A stretch of DNA of 64,000 bases, from contig NC_053499.1 of the NCBI RefSeq assembly GCF_905171775.1, positions 89,568,012 through 89,632,011 on the forward strand. The letters are read 5' to 3'. This stretch comes from Rana temporaria (Eukaryota > Chordata > Amphibia > Anura > Ranidae). Made by a program: the position numbers and the translations under genes. Every line of letters starts with the position of its first letter. The first letter of the stretch is position 1. This document shows, one piece after another, positions 44,432 through 55,631 of this stretch. The notes below the pieces were generated by a model. The model did not search any database. It was not told the DNA's origin and saw nothing but the letters and a program-made list of their open reading frames with translations.

Positions 44432-45594
44432 ATGACCTCACTGACTTGTTATCCGAATCAAATCCATGTCCCGTAGACCCGGTGGATGATTGTAACACCA
44501 TTTCTTTTAAGTTAAGATCTAATTTCTATCCACTAGGGTCCAGGGGCAAGGATCTCGATTCCTTTCAATCACTAGTGGAGAGGGATCTTACACACCTGGC
44601 CCGCACCTGCCGCAGAGAAAAGTTTACTGATAATTTAACTCCAGCAGAGAGAGGAGCTCTGGACAATCTGAAAAATGATGTTAACATTACTATTCGCAAT
44701 GCCGACAAGGGAGGTTCTGTTATACTTGATTCTTTAATGTATAGAGATGAGGCCGTTCGACAACTGTCTGATTCTAATACTTACCAGCTTCTTAAATCTG
44801 ACCCTACTGTACCATTTACTAAAGTTCTTACTGGTATTCTTGATAGAGGTGTGCAGGCTGGCATTATTACTGACTCTGACAAAAGCCTCTTTCTTCCCAG
44901 TCACCCAATCATTCCTGTGTTCCATCATTTACCTAAAGTACATAAAGGTCTACATCCCCTAACAGGGAGACCAATTGTAGCTGGCATTGGATCACTGAAT
45001 GAGAGATTGGGCGAGTGGGTGGACGAACAGCTACAGCCCCTGGTATCTGGGCTCCCAGGTTTTTTACGGGACACCCAGCAGCTCCTTCAGAAATGTGATG
45101 GGTTTTCCTGGGATGCCAAATATAGATGGATTAGCTGCGATGTGGTCAGCTTATATTCTTGTATACCACACCATTTGGGTCTCTTGGCTGTTAGTCATTT
45201 TTTACAAGAGTCAGGTAGGTTCTCATTAGCCCTACAGGAGTTCATCATTTTGTCTTTGGAATACCTGCTCACTCACAATTTTTTTATGTTTGATGGGGAC
45301 TATTACCTCCAAAGATGCAGGGCCTCTATGGGAGACAAATTTTCTCCCTCCCTGGCCAATCTCTACATGGGATGGTGGGAGAGGTCACGTATCTTTGGAT
45401 GTGATAGTCCCCGTCGCTTGGATACGTTTTTTTTTCTGCCGCTACATAGATGATTTACTTTTCATCAGTTCCGATGAGTCTGCCAGTCTTGAGTCATGGT
45501 TGTCATATTTCAATGACAACACCCTCAACCTACGTTTTAATTGCAATTTACAACCAATTACCATTGACTTTAAGTTACTCCAAACGTATGTCAT
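44432..45594 (+). pseudogene. PLE reverse transcriptase, frameshifted and truncated
   Basis: The sense strand reads KFTDNLTPAERGALDNLK, ITIRNADKGGSVI, IPVFHHLPKVHKG, GRPIVAGIGSLNERLGEW, CDVVSLYSCIPHH and RASMGDKFSPSLANLYMG, the Penelope-type RT. A run of nine T's (45427-45435) shifts the frame just before the catalytic YIDD (45443-45454). The RT thumb and linker are missing after about 45590. It is also 5'-truncated: the RT starts directly at the inverted tail. PLE RTs are relatives of telomerase RT. Confidence 0.9.
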
Positions 45595-45885
45595 TTAAGT
45601 TATGGCGCCTTAATTTTGTGTCGTAAGTGCCGTATCCACAGCGCATTTGCGCCCAAATTTGCGCAAGAGTAACTTAAATCCCGAGGCGTAAGGCGGGGTT
45701 ATTGCAAGTGGGAAGGAAGTGGGCGTGCTCCATTGTAATTAGCCGTGACCCCATGCAAATGAAGGGCCGGCCGTACTGCGCATGCACGCATGAATCTGCA
45801 CCTCACTGGGCATGTGCAGAACTCGGCTCGGCGCAATCAGTGAGATAGGTAAAAGGCCAAGTGTACTTAGTTTGAGAATCGCCCT

Positions 45886-45897
45886 GTGTATAAATAG
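45886..45897 (+). promoter_or_regulatory. Candidate TATA box of the Myb-like gene
   Basis: GTGTATAAATAGCC lies about 250 bases upstream of the first Myb-like coding exon and after a GC-rich leader. Function is inferred from position. Confidence 0.5.
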
Positions 45898-46159
45898 CCC
45901 CAGACAAACACACTTCCCTTGCAAAAGTACATCCCTGTGTTCCCCTTTCCTAGAGCAAGCTGCTTTTGCTCTGTCGTCTGTTGGTGTGTGTTGGTGAGTT
46001 TAGTGTTAGATAAACGATTTGGAGGAGTAGTAGAGTGTAGTAGCTGTGTTTTTTTTCTGAGTGTATTTTCTGTTTGTTTTATCGGTGTTTGTTTTTGAAT
46101 TTGTATTAGCTGTCTGCTTGTGTGGTTTGATTTTTGTGTGTGTTTGTTCTGTGCACAGG

Positions 46160-46539
46160 AAGCTGAATTTTTCAATTAGAGAAAAGCAGATACTTTCTAG
46201 GGCCATCACCCGTTTTGGGCGTTATTTGCATGGCCCTGAGAGCCGGAACACTACCCCAGCCAGGAGGAAGGAGATCATTAAGAAAATTACTGATCAGATC
46301 AATGCGGCGGGGGGGGGGGGGAGACGAGGACCCCCAGTGGGATTCAAAAGAAGATCAACAATCTTGGGAGTCTGGTCTGGGACAAGATGGCCAAAATAAA
46401 TGCCCATGCCATGGGCACTGGAGGAGGCCCACCCTGCTCTGTCAGGCTGACTGAGGAGGAATGGGCAGTGGCCCGGTGTTTCCATAGCCAGCAGGTGGTG
46501 GGCCTGCCTGGTTTGACTCTGATGCTCCTGTGAGGACAG
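46160..46539 (+). pseudogene. Harbinger Myb/SANT-like protein, first coding exon
   Basis: RKLNFSIREKQILSRAITRF, then TPARRKEIIKKITDQINAA form the helical DNA-binding domain of the Myb-like partner protein that accompanies Harbinger transposases. Splice-like borders are GTGCACAG before and ACAG|GTAATT after. A G13 run (46308-46320) shifts the frame. In the next frame KKINNLGSLVWDKMAKINAH and LTEEEWAVARCF follow, so the exon is broken by at least one indel. Confidence 0.7.
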
Positions 46540-46647
46540 GTAATTTTTGGGTTTTTCTATCTGGTGAGTAGCATGTGTGGGTGGGGGAAGGCAATATGTG
46601 CCAAGTGTGTGGATCCTCCAACCTGTGAATGTTTTGTGTCCTCCACA

Positions 46648-46694
46648 GATGGCCAGGAGGTTGCTGGGCCATCAGGCCAGGAGGTTCCCATATG
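46648..46694 (+). pseudogene. Possible second exon of the Myb-like gene
   Basis: After CCTCCACAG the frame reads DGQEVAGPSGQEVP, plausible for the acidic/Pro linker of this protein type. The exon then runs into the AT-rich satellite and has no donor site. Confidence 0.35.
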
Positions 46695-47285
46695 GAAGAA
46701 AAATATATTTCCAATATATTTATTAAAAAATATATATATTTTAAATATATTTACAATATATTGGCCTACGCAAATATATTTTTACATCTATTCCAAAAAT
46801 GTAAATTAAAATATATTTTCCAAAGGCATATATTTGAAAATATATATTTTTTAATATATTTGCCAGATATCTAAAAAAATGCATTTAAACATATATTTTT
46901 AAATATACTTGTAAAGGCATTCCAAAATATAATTTAAATGCATTTTCATGCATTTTCCAAAGACATATATTGGAAAATATATTTTTAAAATATATTCTTC
47001 AGATTTTTTTTAACACATAAAAAAAGTAATTTCAACATATATTTTTTACATATATTTGTAAATGTGTTCCAAAAATATAATTTTAATATATTTTCCAAAG
47101 GCATACATGTGAAAATATATGTTTGTAAATATATGTTTCAGATATTTTTTAACATATAAAAAAAATGCATTTAAACATATATCTTTAAATATACTTGTAA
47201 ATGCATTCCAAAAATATAATTTAAATGTATTTTCCAAAGATATATATTAGAAAATATATTTTTAAAATATGTTTTTCTGAAAATA
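46695..47285. repeat. AT-rich ~140-bp satellite, about four units
   Basis: Each unit contains CCAAAAATATAATTTAAATG, CATTTTCCAAAG and GAAAATATAT, recurring at about 46790, 46919, 47066 and 47206. Related sequence continues at 48030-48060 after the inserted MITE. Confidence 0.75.
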
Positions 47286-47289
47286 TTAA

Positions 47290-48025
47290 GGGGCAGATTC
47301 ACAAAGCGAGTACGCCGGCGTATCTACTGATACGCCGGCGTACTTTCAAATTTCCCGCATCGTATCTTTGTTTTGAATCCTCAAAACAAGATACAACGGC
47401 ATCTGGGTTAGATCCGACTGGAGTACGTCTTCGTACGCCTTCGGATCTAAGATGCAATTCTTCTGCATCCGCTGGGTGGCGTTCACGTCGTTTTCCGCGT
47501 CAAGTATGCAAATTAGCTATTTCCGACGATCCACGAACGTACGAGCGGCCATCGCATTCTTTTACGTTGTCTCTAGTCGGCTTTTTTCGGTGTATAGTTA
47601 AAGCTGCTATTTGGTGGCGTATAGTTAAACCTGCTATGTTAAGTATGGCCGTCGTTCCCGCGTTTAATTTGAATTTTTATTTTACGTTTGCGTAAGTCGT
47701 CCGTGAATCGGAATGGACGTAATTTACGTCCACGTCAAAACAATGACGTCCCTGCGACGTCATTTAGCGCAATGCACGGCGGGAAATTTAGGAACGGAGC
47801 ATGCGCAGTTCGTTCGGCGCGGGGACGCGTTTCATTTAAATGAAACACGCCCCCTACTCGCCGCATTTGAATTCCGCACCGTTACGCCGCTTGAGACTAC
47901 GCCGCTACGCCGCCGTAACTTACGGCGCAAAATCTTTAAGGATTCGAACCAAAGCCAGGTAAGGTACGGCGGCGTAGCGCATCTCAGATACGATGCGCCG
48001 GGGCAGATCTTTGTGGATCTGCCCC
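47290..48025. mobile_element. Harbinger-type MITE in the satellite
   Basis: Ends GGGGCAGATTCACAAAG and CTTTGTGGATCTGCCCC are near-perfect inverted repeats flanked by TTAA (47286-47289 and 48026-48029). The interior is CpG-rich with TACGCCGGCGTA-type palindromes. Open frames across it carry no known domain. Confidence 0.88.
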
Positions 48026-48364
48026 TTAATGTCTACTAAAGACATTTCAACATATATTTTTTCTGACATTTTTGTAACTATGACATAGATAACATTCTGA
48101 ATACATTTATAAGAGAGCCACTCCCATTTTAAAATGGTTTGTTTTACTCCTTTAAAAAAAAAAAATTCAAATAAAATATAAAACATTTTTTATAAGATTT
48201 TAAGCACATAATCCATTTAATACAAAGCAGATAAACCTCTTGCATCCACTTTCCATTCCCAAAGAATGTCATTCTGAATTGAGAACACTTGTCGGCGGAC
48301 CAGCAAAACGTCTTAAAATACAGCAAGTCCAGTTAGTTTGATTTATTGATTGACCTGAATGAAT
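48026..48364. other. Residual satellite and unassigned DNA
   Basis: AT-rich tail of the satellite, then unrecognised sequence. No gene seen. Confidence 0.4.
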
Positions 48365-48979
48365 GAGAACCTTCACAGACATCCACCTCCACAGTACAAG
48401 GGTCTTGTCTGCTTACAGGGTACCGAGAGAAAATCCGGATATAAATCATCAATGTTCTGTTTAATCCATGAATCAGAAGTTACACTATTATTACCAAACT
48501 CGCTCATCAGTGTCTTTATGGACCTTGCTTTGTGCACTGGTGGGCAGTCATGTTGGAACAGGAAGGGGCTGTCCCCAAACTGTTCGCACAAAGTTGGGGG
48601 CATGAAATTGTCCAAAATGTCTTGGTATGCTGACGCTTTAAGAGTTCCCTTCACTGGAACTAAGGAGCCAAGCCCAACCCCTGAAAAACAACCCCACACC
48701 ATAATCCCCCCTCCACCAAATGATTTGGACCAGTGCACAAAGCAAGGTCCATAAAGACATGGAGGGGCGAGTTTGGGGTGGAGGAACTTGACTGGCCTGC
48801 ACAGAGTCCTGACCTCAACCTGATAGAACACCTTTGGGATGAATGTGCTTCTGGAAGAATGGTCAAACATTCCCATAGGACAGCCTTTCCAGAGGAATTG
48901 AATCTGTTATAGACTGGGATGCCATTAAAGTTCATGTGCGTGTAAAGGCAGGTGTCCTAATACTTTTGGCAATATAGTA
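48365..48979. pseudogene. Tc1-type transposase fragments in fold-back arrangement
   Basis: On the minus strand (48720 down to about 48490) the Tc1 catalytic-domain segment GGGGIMVWGCFSGVGLG, ASAYQDILDNFM, FLFQHDCPPVHKARSIKT is readable. From about 48731 the plus strand carries the next segment: HKA(R)SIK, ELDWPAQSPDLNP-like and HLWDE-like. It ends in the Tc1 terminal repeat TACTTTTGGCAATATAG near 48979. One part is inverted relative to the other, with both sharing the HKARSIK region. Non-functional. Confidence 0.75.
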
Positions 48980-49126
48980 TATATACTGTATATTCTTTTT
49001 ATACTAAGTCCAGTTCATTGTTTGGACTTAGTACCTGCTGAAGGGTAATTCCAGTAGTCAAATAAAATGAATTGGGATATTAAAGTTCTCCCCCAGCACA
49101 AAATTAAAACTCAGCAGCTACACAAT

Positions 49127-49404
49127 GGGGGTTATTTACTAAAGGCAAATCCACTTTGCACTACAAGTGCAAACTACAAATGCAAAGTGCACTTAAAATT
49201 GCAAGGAAAGTGCACTTGGAAGTGCAGTCGCTATAGATCCGAGGGGAGAAAGGAAAATAAAAAACAGCATTTTAGCTTGCACATGATTGGATGATAAAAT
49301 CAGCAGAGTTTCCCCTCATTTCAGATCTACCCCTCAGATTTACAGCGCCTGCACTAACAAGTGCACTTGTAGTGCAAAGTGAATCTGCCTTTAGTAAATA
49401 ACCC
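49127..49404. mobile_element. Palindromic MITE, family 1
   Basis: GGGTTATTTACTAAAGGCAA at the left and TTTAGTAAATAACCC at the right. The inner arms CCACTTTGCACTACAAGTGC and GCACTTGTAGTGCAAAGTG make a long hairpin. Same family as 50945-51185. Confidence 0.85.
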
Positions 49405-49424
49405 ACATACTGTACACATACTGC

Positions 49425-50033
49425 AGCTGCTGACTTAATATTAGGACACTTACCTGTCCTGGAATCCAGCGATGTTGGTACCCCAGCCTATGTTTCCATT
49501 GGCTCTCGGGTGCTGCTGCTGCCATTCCCTATAGGGGCCAATTCACACCACATGCAGTCCAGTGCGTTTTTTTTTTTTTTTTTGTCTGCATGGAAAGTAG
49601 GTTATATGATTTTCAATGGCATAATTCACACCAGTGCTTGCAGTTCCAGAAAAAAAGTAGAGCATGCTGAATTTTTCCTGCACTGGACTGTAATTGAACA
49701 CTGTAAAGCACATCAAAAATGCACTAGAATGCACCTGAACGCACTGGAACACACATGTCCTTATCTAAGGTTAAGAAAAAAAGGAGGAAAATGCACTGGA
49801 ATGCTTTAAAAACACACCAAACATGCCCTGGAATGCATCAAAAACACGCATGCAGAAAAGCATCGGAAATGCATCCGCCGCAGCGAGATCTCTCGGAAGT
49901 GGGGACAGGTACCTGTCAAAAACAGGAACCTGCTCCCCTCCCTCGAAAGGTGTCAAATGTGGCAAAGTGGGGGGGGGGGGGGGAGAGAGGCAGGTAAGTG
50001 GAGTTTCCACTTTTAGGTGGAACTCCGCTTTAA
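49425..50033. repeat. TTAA-type MITE remnant with a second repeat inside
   Basis: The right end AAGTGGAACTCCGCT followed by TTAA resembles the piggyBac-type MITE ends at 11195 and 24225. The left terminus was not found. Inside, 49539-49880 is rich in GCACTGGAATGC-like motifs. A G15 run is at 49968-49982. Non-coding. Confidence 0.55.
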
Positions 50034-50135
50034 ATGTCATATCCCTGCCCAAGCTGCACTGTTGTCATGTGCCAATACAAGGCTGGGCTGGAAGATAAAT
50101 ATGTAAGCGATGAGAGCTGCATTCTTGTGTGCGTG

Positions 50136-50188
<53 letters not shown>

Positions 50189-50203
50189 CATAGAGTATAT
50201 CTG

Positions 50204-50236
<33 letters not shown>

Positions 50237-50754
50237 TATAGCAGAATGAAGATACAGTGTGTATATATATATAATGCCTCTCCCATCACTTACTTGCATG
50301 TATAAATATTTTTCTCATTTCTTTTTTCTCATTCCTTTTATTGGGATGTGGATCTGTGATTTCTGTGCCTTCAATCTTCTAATATGTAAATCCTGCCCTG
50401 GGAAAAACTCTTCAATCATAATACAGGAAGTGAGCAGTGGGAACCAGAGGGGTGAGAACTTTCACCTCTCACTTCCTGTTTAGGCCTAGTCTGAAAAAGA
50501 AAGCATGGCATGGTGGAGACACTCTCTCTGTATTCTCCTGGATGGATTCTCCTGAATGTATTCTCCTGGATTTAAGGTATGTCTTCTATCAAATAATATT
50601 AGAATTGTGAAAGTTTGGTGCATGAGTTAAGTTTTATTTGTCTATTTCCTGCTGAATAGTTCTCATTCTGTGTGCATTCACCTTCCCAGTTACCATGCAG
50701 CATGGGCACAGTAATGTAATATTACAGAGCTTCTCTTCCACAGCATGTCACTCT
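50034..50754. repeat. Microsatellites and unassigned DNA
   Basis: (AT)n at 50141-50183 and (CA)n at 50214-50235, with a short repeat of ATTCTCCTGGATG-like units at 50531-50573. No gene seen. Confidence 0.7.
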
Positions 50755-50944
50755 GCTGCATATAATATATATGGCTTCCATGTTATATCCAGTAACTGTG
50801 TAGCATACTTTCAGTGCACATTGATGCATATAATATGTGTGGCTTCCATGTTATATCCAGTAACTGTGTAGCATACTTTCAGTGCACATTGCTGCATATA
50901 ATATTATACAGCTTCCATTCTATATCCACTCATCATGCAGCATA
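50755..50944. repeat. 68-bp tandem repeat, three copies
   Basis: GGCTTCCATGTTATATCCAG recurs at 50773 and 50841, with a diverged third copy at 50910. The first two copies are nearly identical. Confidence 0.8.
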
Positions 50945-51185
50945 GGGGTTGATTTACTTAAGGCAAATCCATTTTGCACTACAAGTGCACTTGGAAATGC
51001 AGTCGTTGTAGATCTGAGGGGAAGATCTGAAATGAGGGGAAGTTCTGCTGATTTTATCATCCAATCATGTACAAGCAAAAATGCTTTTTTTTTTTTTTTT
51101 TTCATGTCCCCTTCAGATCTACAGCGACTGCACTTCCAAGTGCACTTGTAGTGCAAAGTGGATTTGCCTTTAGTAAATATACCCC
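50945..51185. mobile_element. Palindromic MITE, family 1
   Basis: GGGGTTGATTTACTTAAGGC and GCCTTTAGTAAATATACCCC ends. The inner arms GCACTACAAGTGCACTTGGA and TCCAAGTGCACTTGTAGTGC are nearly perfect. T18 run in the loop side. Confidence 0.85.
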
Positions 51186-52218
51186 ATAATGTCAGGGCAC
51201 AGTGCTACCAATGTTTTATGTCTCCCTCTCCTTTTGCATATTATCTGCCCTGCTACTAGGTGCCAACATATATGGATTTTTCCATACAGATACCAATTAT
51301 GGGCCACCTTTCAGGCTGATAACAATATGAGGTACTGATATTCTGTTTACATTCAGCTGCCCCAGAAGTAGCCTGATATCAGTTGACACCTAGGCCTTTT
51401 TTTGTATTCTAACAGCAACTGGCCACTGTGAGAATACAGGAAAAAAGAGCAGATAGCAGGGAATCAATAACCAGGTTGCTATTGACTATTTTAAATTGCA
51501 GTAGCCAATAGCTAGTGGGCTATTGCACCTGCCCACTGCCTGTTGTCAATCAGCAAAGGAGAGGATTTGAAGGAGAACATTCTTCTTCAGGTCTTCCTCT
51601 GCTGATTGACAGTGGGAAGGGGGCGCAATAATCAGCCTAATTTTAAAATTGAAACAGCCAATGGCAGGCTGGCTATGGTTCCCCCACTACCTGCTGTTTA
51701 CATTCAGCTGCCATCAAATAAATTGTGCAGAAGGAGGTTAGCTGTGTCTGGGGTGTGTGTGTGGGGGGGGGGGGGGGGGATGGGGGGTGTGGAGGTGGAA
51801 AGCTAAAAAAAAATTTTTGGGGGGGGATTCTGACAGATGGGCCACCAGCCGCTGTCAAAGCACCTGACCAAGACTGACAACTGGTGAATGGAAAACCGGA
51901 ATAAGCACTTGGAAGAAGAAAACCGCCAACTGAGACAACTTGCCTTTGGTAAGCGGACAACTTAATTACAGTGGTGGGCACCTTCCGTTTTTTTATATCA
52001 CTGCATTCAACTGGCACTGTATCTGATCATCATTTCTGCATCATCCTTCATTATTCATTTGGTCATCAGTGTTTGAGTTTTGTGGTGATATCATTAAGAA
52101 CTTTTGAGGTTTGGTTTGCCAATTGTGTGCTGTTGGCATACAATTTTGGGATCACCGATTTGGCGTATTAACCTCTCATTGTTTACACATATAATTGGAC
52201 ATTCATTTTGTGAATATA
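51186..52218. other. Unassigned DNA, no gene seen
   Basis: G-runs at 51760-51779 and 51818-51826 dominate one part. An exon-like stretch at 51837-51948 is closed in all frames. The flank of the next MITE (52000-52218) is AT-rich. Confidence 0.5.
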
Positions 52219-52910
52219 GGGCCATATTCACGTAGAATAGCGGCGGCGTAACTTATCCTAGATAAGTTACACCGCCGCAATTTTTCATCGCAAGTGCCTG
52301 ATTCACCAAGCACTTGCGATGAAAACCCACGCCGGCAGCCTCCGGCGCAAGGCGGGCCAATTCAAATGGGCGTGTGCCATTTAAATTAGGCGCGCCCCCA
52401 CGCCGGACCTACTGCGCATGCTCCGGTTCCTAACTCCCGCCGTGCTTTGCGCGCCGTGACGTAATTTTTTTGAACGGCGACGTGCGTAGCGTACTTCCGT
52501 ATTCCCGGACGGCTTACGCAAACGACGTTGATTTTGTAAATTTCGCCGCGGGAACGACGGCCATACTTTAGACAGCAATACACTTGCTGACTAAAGTTAA
52601 GGCACAAAAAAAAAAGTGTAACTATGCGACGGTAAAATATACTAGCGGCGACGTAGCGAACGCGAAAAACCGTTGTGAATCGGCCGTAACTCCTAATTTG
52701 CATACCCGACGCTGGTTTACGACGCAAACTCCCCCCAGCGGCGGCCGCGGTACTGCATCCTAAGATCCGACAGTGTAAAACAATTACACCTGTCGGATCT
52801 TCTGGCTATCTATGCGTAACTGATTCTATGAATCAGTCGCATAGATAGAAACAGAGATACGACGGCGTATCAGGAGAAACGCCGTCGTATCTCATTTGTG
52901 AATCTGGCCC
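52219..52910. mobile_element. Harbinger-type MITE
   Basis: GGGCCATATTCACGTAGAAT at the left and ATTTGTGAATCTGGCCC at the right. Interior palindromes include GATACGACGGCGTATC-like and GCGTAACTTATCCTAGATAAGTTAC-type arms. Flanking triplets are ATA and TTA. Same broad family as 13358-23726. Confidence 0.85.
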
Positions 52911-53936
52911 TTATATACTAATTTTTCTGTGCACTCTGATTTTTTGTTTTGGCTAATTATTGTGCACCGTTTTTGGCATATCAGCCCCTGGATGCCAATC
53001 TTTCAATGTGAATTGGTATTGGTGAAATTTTTTTATTTTAATTGAATTTTTTATATTGGCGCAGTCTTTTCATTTTTTTATCTATTTATTGTGTGTTATT
53101 CCACCAGTACGGCTGCCTTTGTTATTTTTATTTTTTTTAATCTTTATTTTCTCTTTGACCAATCATTTGCCCTTTCATTCTACAGTGTTTTAAGGCAGAG
53201 TTAGGCAACCTTAGAGAGGTGGAGATCTACCTGAACAACATGGGAGAAGTCAAAGATCACAGGGCACAGTGTCTTGAAAATTTTGCCTCCTCCCACCTGA
53301 CTAAAACCTATAATTGCCGTACTACCGCGCTGCAATCACGTGCCTTTCACTGCAATTATTGGTGTTAATATTTTGCCTCCTCACCACCTTGCAGAATTTC
53401 TCAGAGGCGCATTGGAGCATTGCATACCGCACTTGTGAATGAGCCCTTAGTTGCATTTGGCAATAGCACTTTTAAGGCTCATTCACATGTGAATTTGGGG
53501 GTGGTAAAACCCTGCCCCCAAGCCCTACCCCCTTTAGCTGCTAAGTGGGAGGGGGTCAGGGTGCCATGGGAGATGGGTGCTTGAGAGTTACTATTAGCTC
53601 TCAAGCAACCAGAAACAACAGTACTAATGGGGATCGTTGGGCAACTGGGAGTTTACTGTACTACATTCATTATAGTATCAGTGAGTGAGGTAACTACATA
53701 CTATATGCACAAGTAGGATTTTTGTTTTGTGGAACATACTTACTTTTACCTTGGGAGAAACCTTCCTGGAATATTTTTGATCTAGTGGGGGGGTCAGCAG
53801 CAGACTGGAGGAAACCCTCTAATCATGTAAAAGTACATTTTTCCACAAGTCATCAATTTCTAATAAATTAAATGAATGGATATAGTGAGAAAATAGGCCA
53901 TTATGTTACTTAAAAAGTTTTTATGCATTTCCATAG
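52911..53936. other. Unassigned DNA, no gene seen
   Basis: T-rich 52920-53160, then mixed repeat-like sequence. No open frame of interest. Confidence 0.4.
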
Positions 53937-54106
53937 ATTTGCCTGGCGTAATGGATACTTTGAAAACCACAAGAGCGCAGCTAATAGTACTGAAGAATGA
54001 TGGTGGAAGTTCATCCTGTGTGGGTGTATTGTGTGCATCACCTTCTGTCCCGTCTGAAGAGTTGAGCTCATCTCCTTGTCAAGTGTCGTACTCAAGGCCT
54101 AAACAG
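53937..54106 (+). other. Candidate orphan exon (170 bp)
   Basis: Bounded by an acceptor-like TTTCCATAG and a donor-like AAACAG|GTAGGT. The enclosed frame is open and reads LPGVMDTLKTTRAQLIVLKN, then a Ser/Pro-rich segment ending SYSRPKQ. The exon would enter in phase 1 and leave in phase 0. I do not recognise the protein, and no neighbouring exon was found. It could be a host exon fragment, part of an unrecognised mobile gene, or chance. Confidence 0.3.
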
Positions 54107-54129
54107 GTAGGTTTTCTTTTGGTACCGAA

Positions 54130-54545
54130 ACATTAAAACTTATTTTTTTTAAATATCAAACATGTCCTACTCCTATTTACCTGCTCTGTGTAAGGGTTTT
54201 TGTACAGAGCAGCTCAGATCCTTCTCTTCTCAGGTCCCATGCCAGTGCTCCTGAACCAGAGCTCTGTGTGTCCAATCACACACTAAGCCTTGCCTTGGCC
54301 CCATCTCCTAATTAGCTCACTGGCTGTGATTGATAGCATCAGGAGCCAATAGCTCCCACCGCTACAGAAAGCCAATCAGCAGTGCAAGTCCCTGGAGAGA
54401 CAAGGCTCTCGTGGACATCGCTGGATCGAGAGGGGACTCATGTAAGTATAGGGGGGCTGCTGCACACAGAAGTTTTTTTTTTTACCTTCATGCATAGAAT
54501 ACATGAAGGTAAAAACCCTTGTGTCTTTACAACCACTTCAATAAA
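54130..54545. repeat. Non-coding dispersed repeat with terminal hairpin
   Basis: Ends in ACCTTCATGCATAGA/TACATGAAGGTAAAAA arms and TTTACAACCACTT, resembling the right terminus of the TTAA-type MITEs. The left end was not defined. Confidence 0.5.
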
Positions 54546-54826
54546 AAGTAACCTTTAAGGCGGTGACTCCAAGCGTCTGACAGATGGAGAGAAGCAGGTA
54601 CAGTTAGACCCTATGAAAACATCAGCTTTGACATGTAGACTGTAAGCCAATTTGACTGTTGTGTCAAAATGTGATATCTTGCTCAGTCTGGTAGTAGTCT
54701 TAACTAATAAGGCAAGTTGTAGGCAAGATGTTGATTTTTATTCAGATTTTTGAAAAGTCTACAATATTTTGATGTTTTTATACATGCTTAATTTTGTTAG
54801 TTTTATTTACTCAGCTGCATCTGTTA

Positions 54827-55178
54827 GACTCCTTTCACACTGAGGCAGTTTTCAGGCGTTTTAGCGCTACAAATAGCCTCTAAAAAGCTCATAAAACTGC
54901 ATCCCTTTCAGTGCAATGAGTTATTTCACACTGGGGCGATGCGCTTGAGCAACATTAGAAAAAGTCCTGCAAGCAGCATCTGGGGTGGGTTGGGAGCGCT
55001 ATAAATAGCGCTCCTAAAACGCACCTGCCTATTGAAATTAATGGGCAGTGCTTCCAAAGCACCCTAAAAGCGCATTAAAAACTGGACTTTTTCCCTTTAA
55101 AAAAAAACGCCTAAAAAGTGCTACAAAAACACTGCAAAACCGCCGGAGCTTTAGCATCGCTGCAGTGTGAAAAGGGTC
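54827..55178. mobile_element. MITE with TTA duplication
   Basis: Ends GACTCCTTTCACACTGAGGC and, inverted, GACCCTTTTCACACTGCAGC. TTA on both sides (54824-54826 and 55179-55181). The interior AGCGCTATAAATAGCGCT is a perfect palindrome. The TTA target fits PIF/Harbinger. Confidence 0.8.
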
Positions 55179-55181
55179 TTA

Positions 55182-55631
55182 TGTGGCTTTTGATTCACAG
55201 GGAAAATCTAATAAGTCTAATATTTTCCATTTACTTTATAAAGCTGCTACTTTGGCAAAGTTTCCTGGGACTTCATAAGCTGTGATCAGTGACGCTGTTA
55301 CGAGAAAAATTGCGGCGTTGAAATATCACCTGAAGGGAAACATCAGGAACCTCAGCAGAATACCACAAACTTTTATGTCATTAATGTCATTTACCACCGT
55401 TAACACCACTTTCTATTCCCTGTGTTGTAGTTTTTGTATATTTACATGATAATAAAGTTGTGTGTATTGTACTGTGCTATTGTTTTTTTTCCAAATGTTT
55501 GCTAGTTTTATAGGCCTACAATATATAAAATACAATATATAAATACACAGCATTTCAAAATGTAATAGGAATGTATTTTTTAAAAAATTTGCATTCAGAA
55601 GTACATTTACATTTATATTTAAAAGGATGAG
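55182..55631. other. Satellite-like AT-rich DNA before the last Myb exon
   Basis: 55490-55625 resembles the AT-rich satellite at 46695-47285 in composition. No gene seen. Confidence 0.4.

Noticed and set aside
47225..48039. Frames of 156 and 108 codons on the plus strand
   Set aside because: They run through a Harbinger-type MITE and satellite. Composition-driven.
51837..51948. Exon-like stretch with TGACAG acceptor and TTTGGTAAGC donor
   Set aside because: All three frames contain a stop, so it is not a coding exon. A polypyrimidine tract is also lacking.
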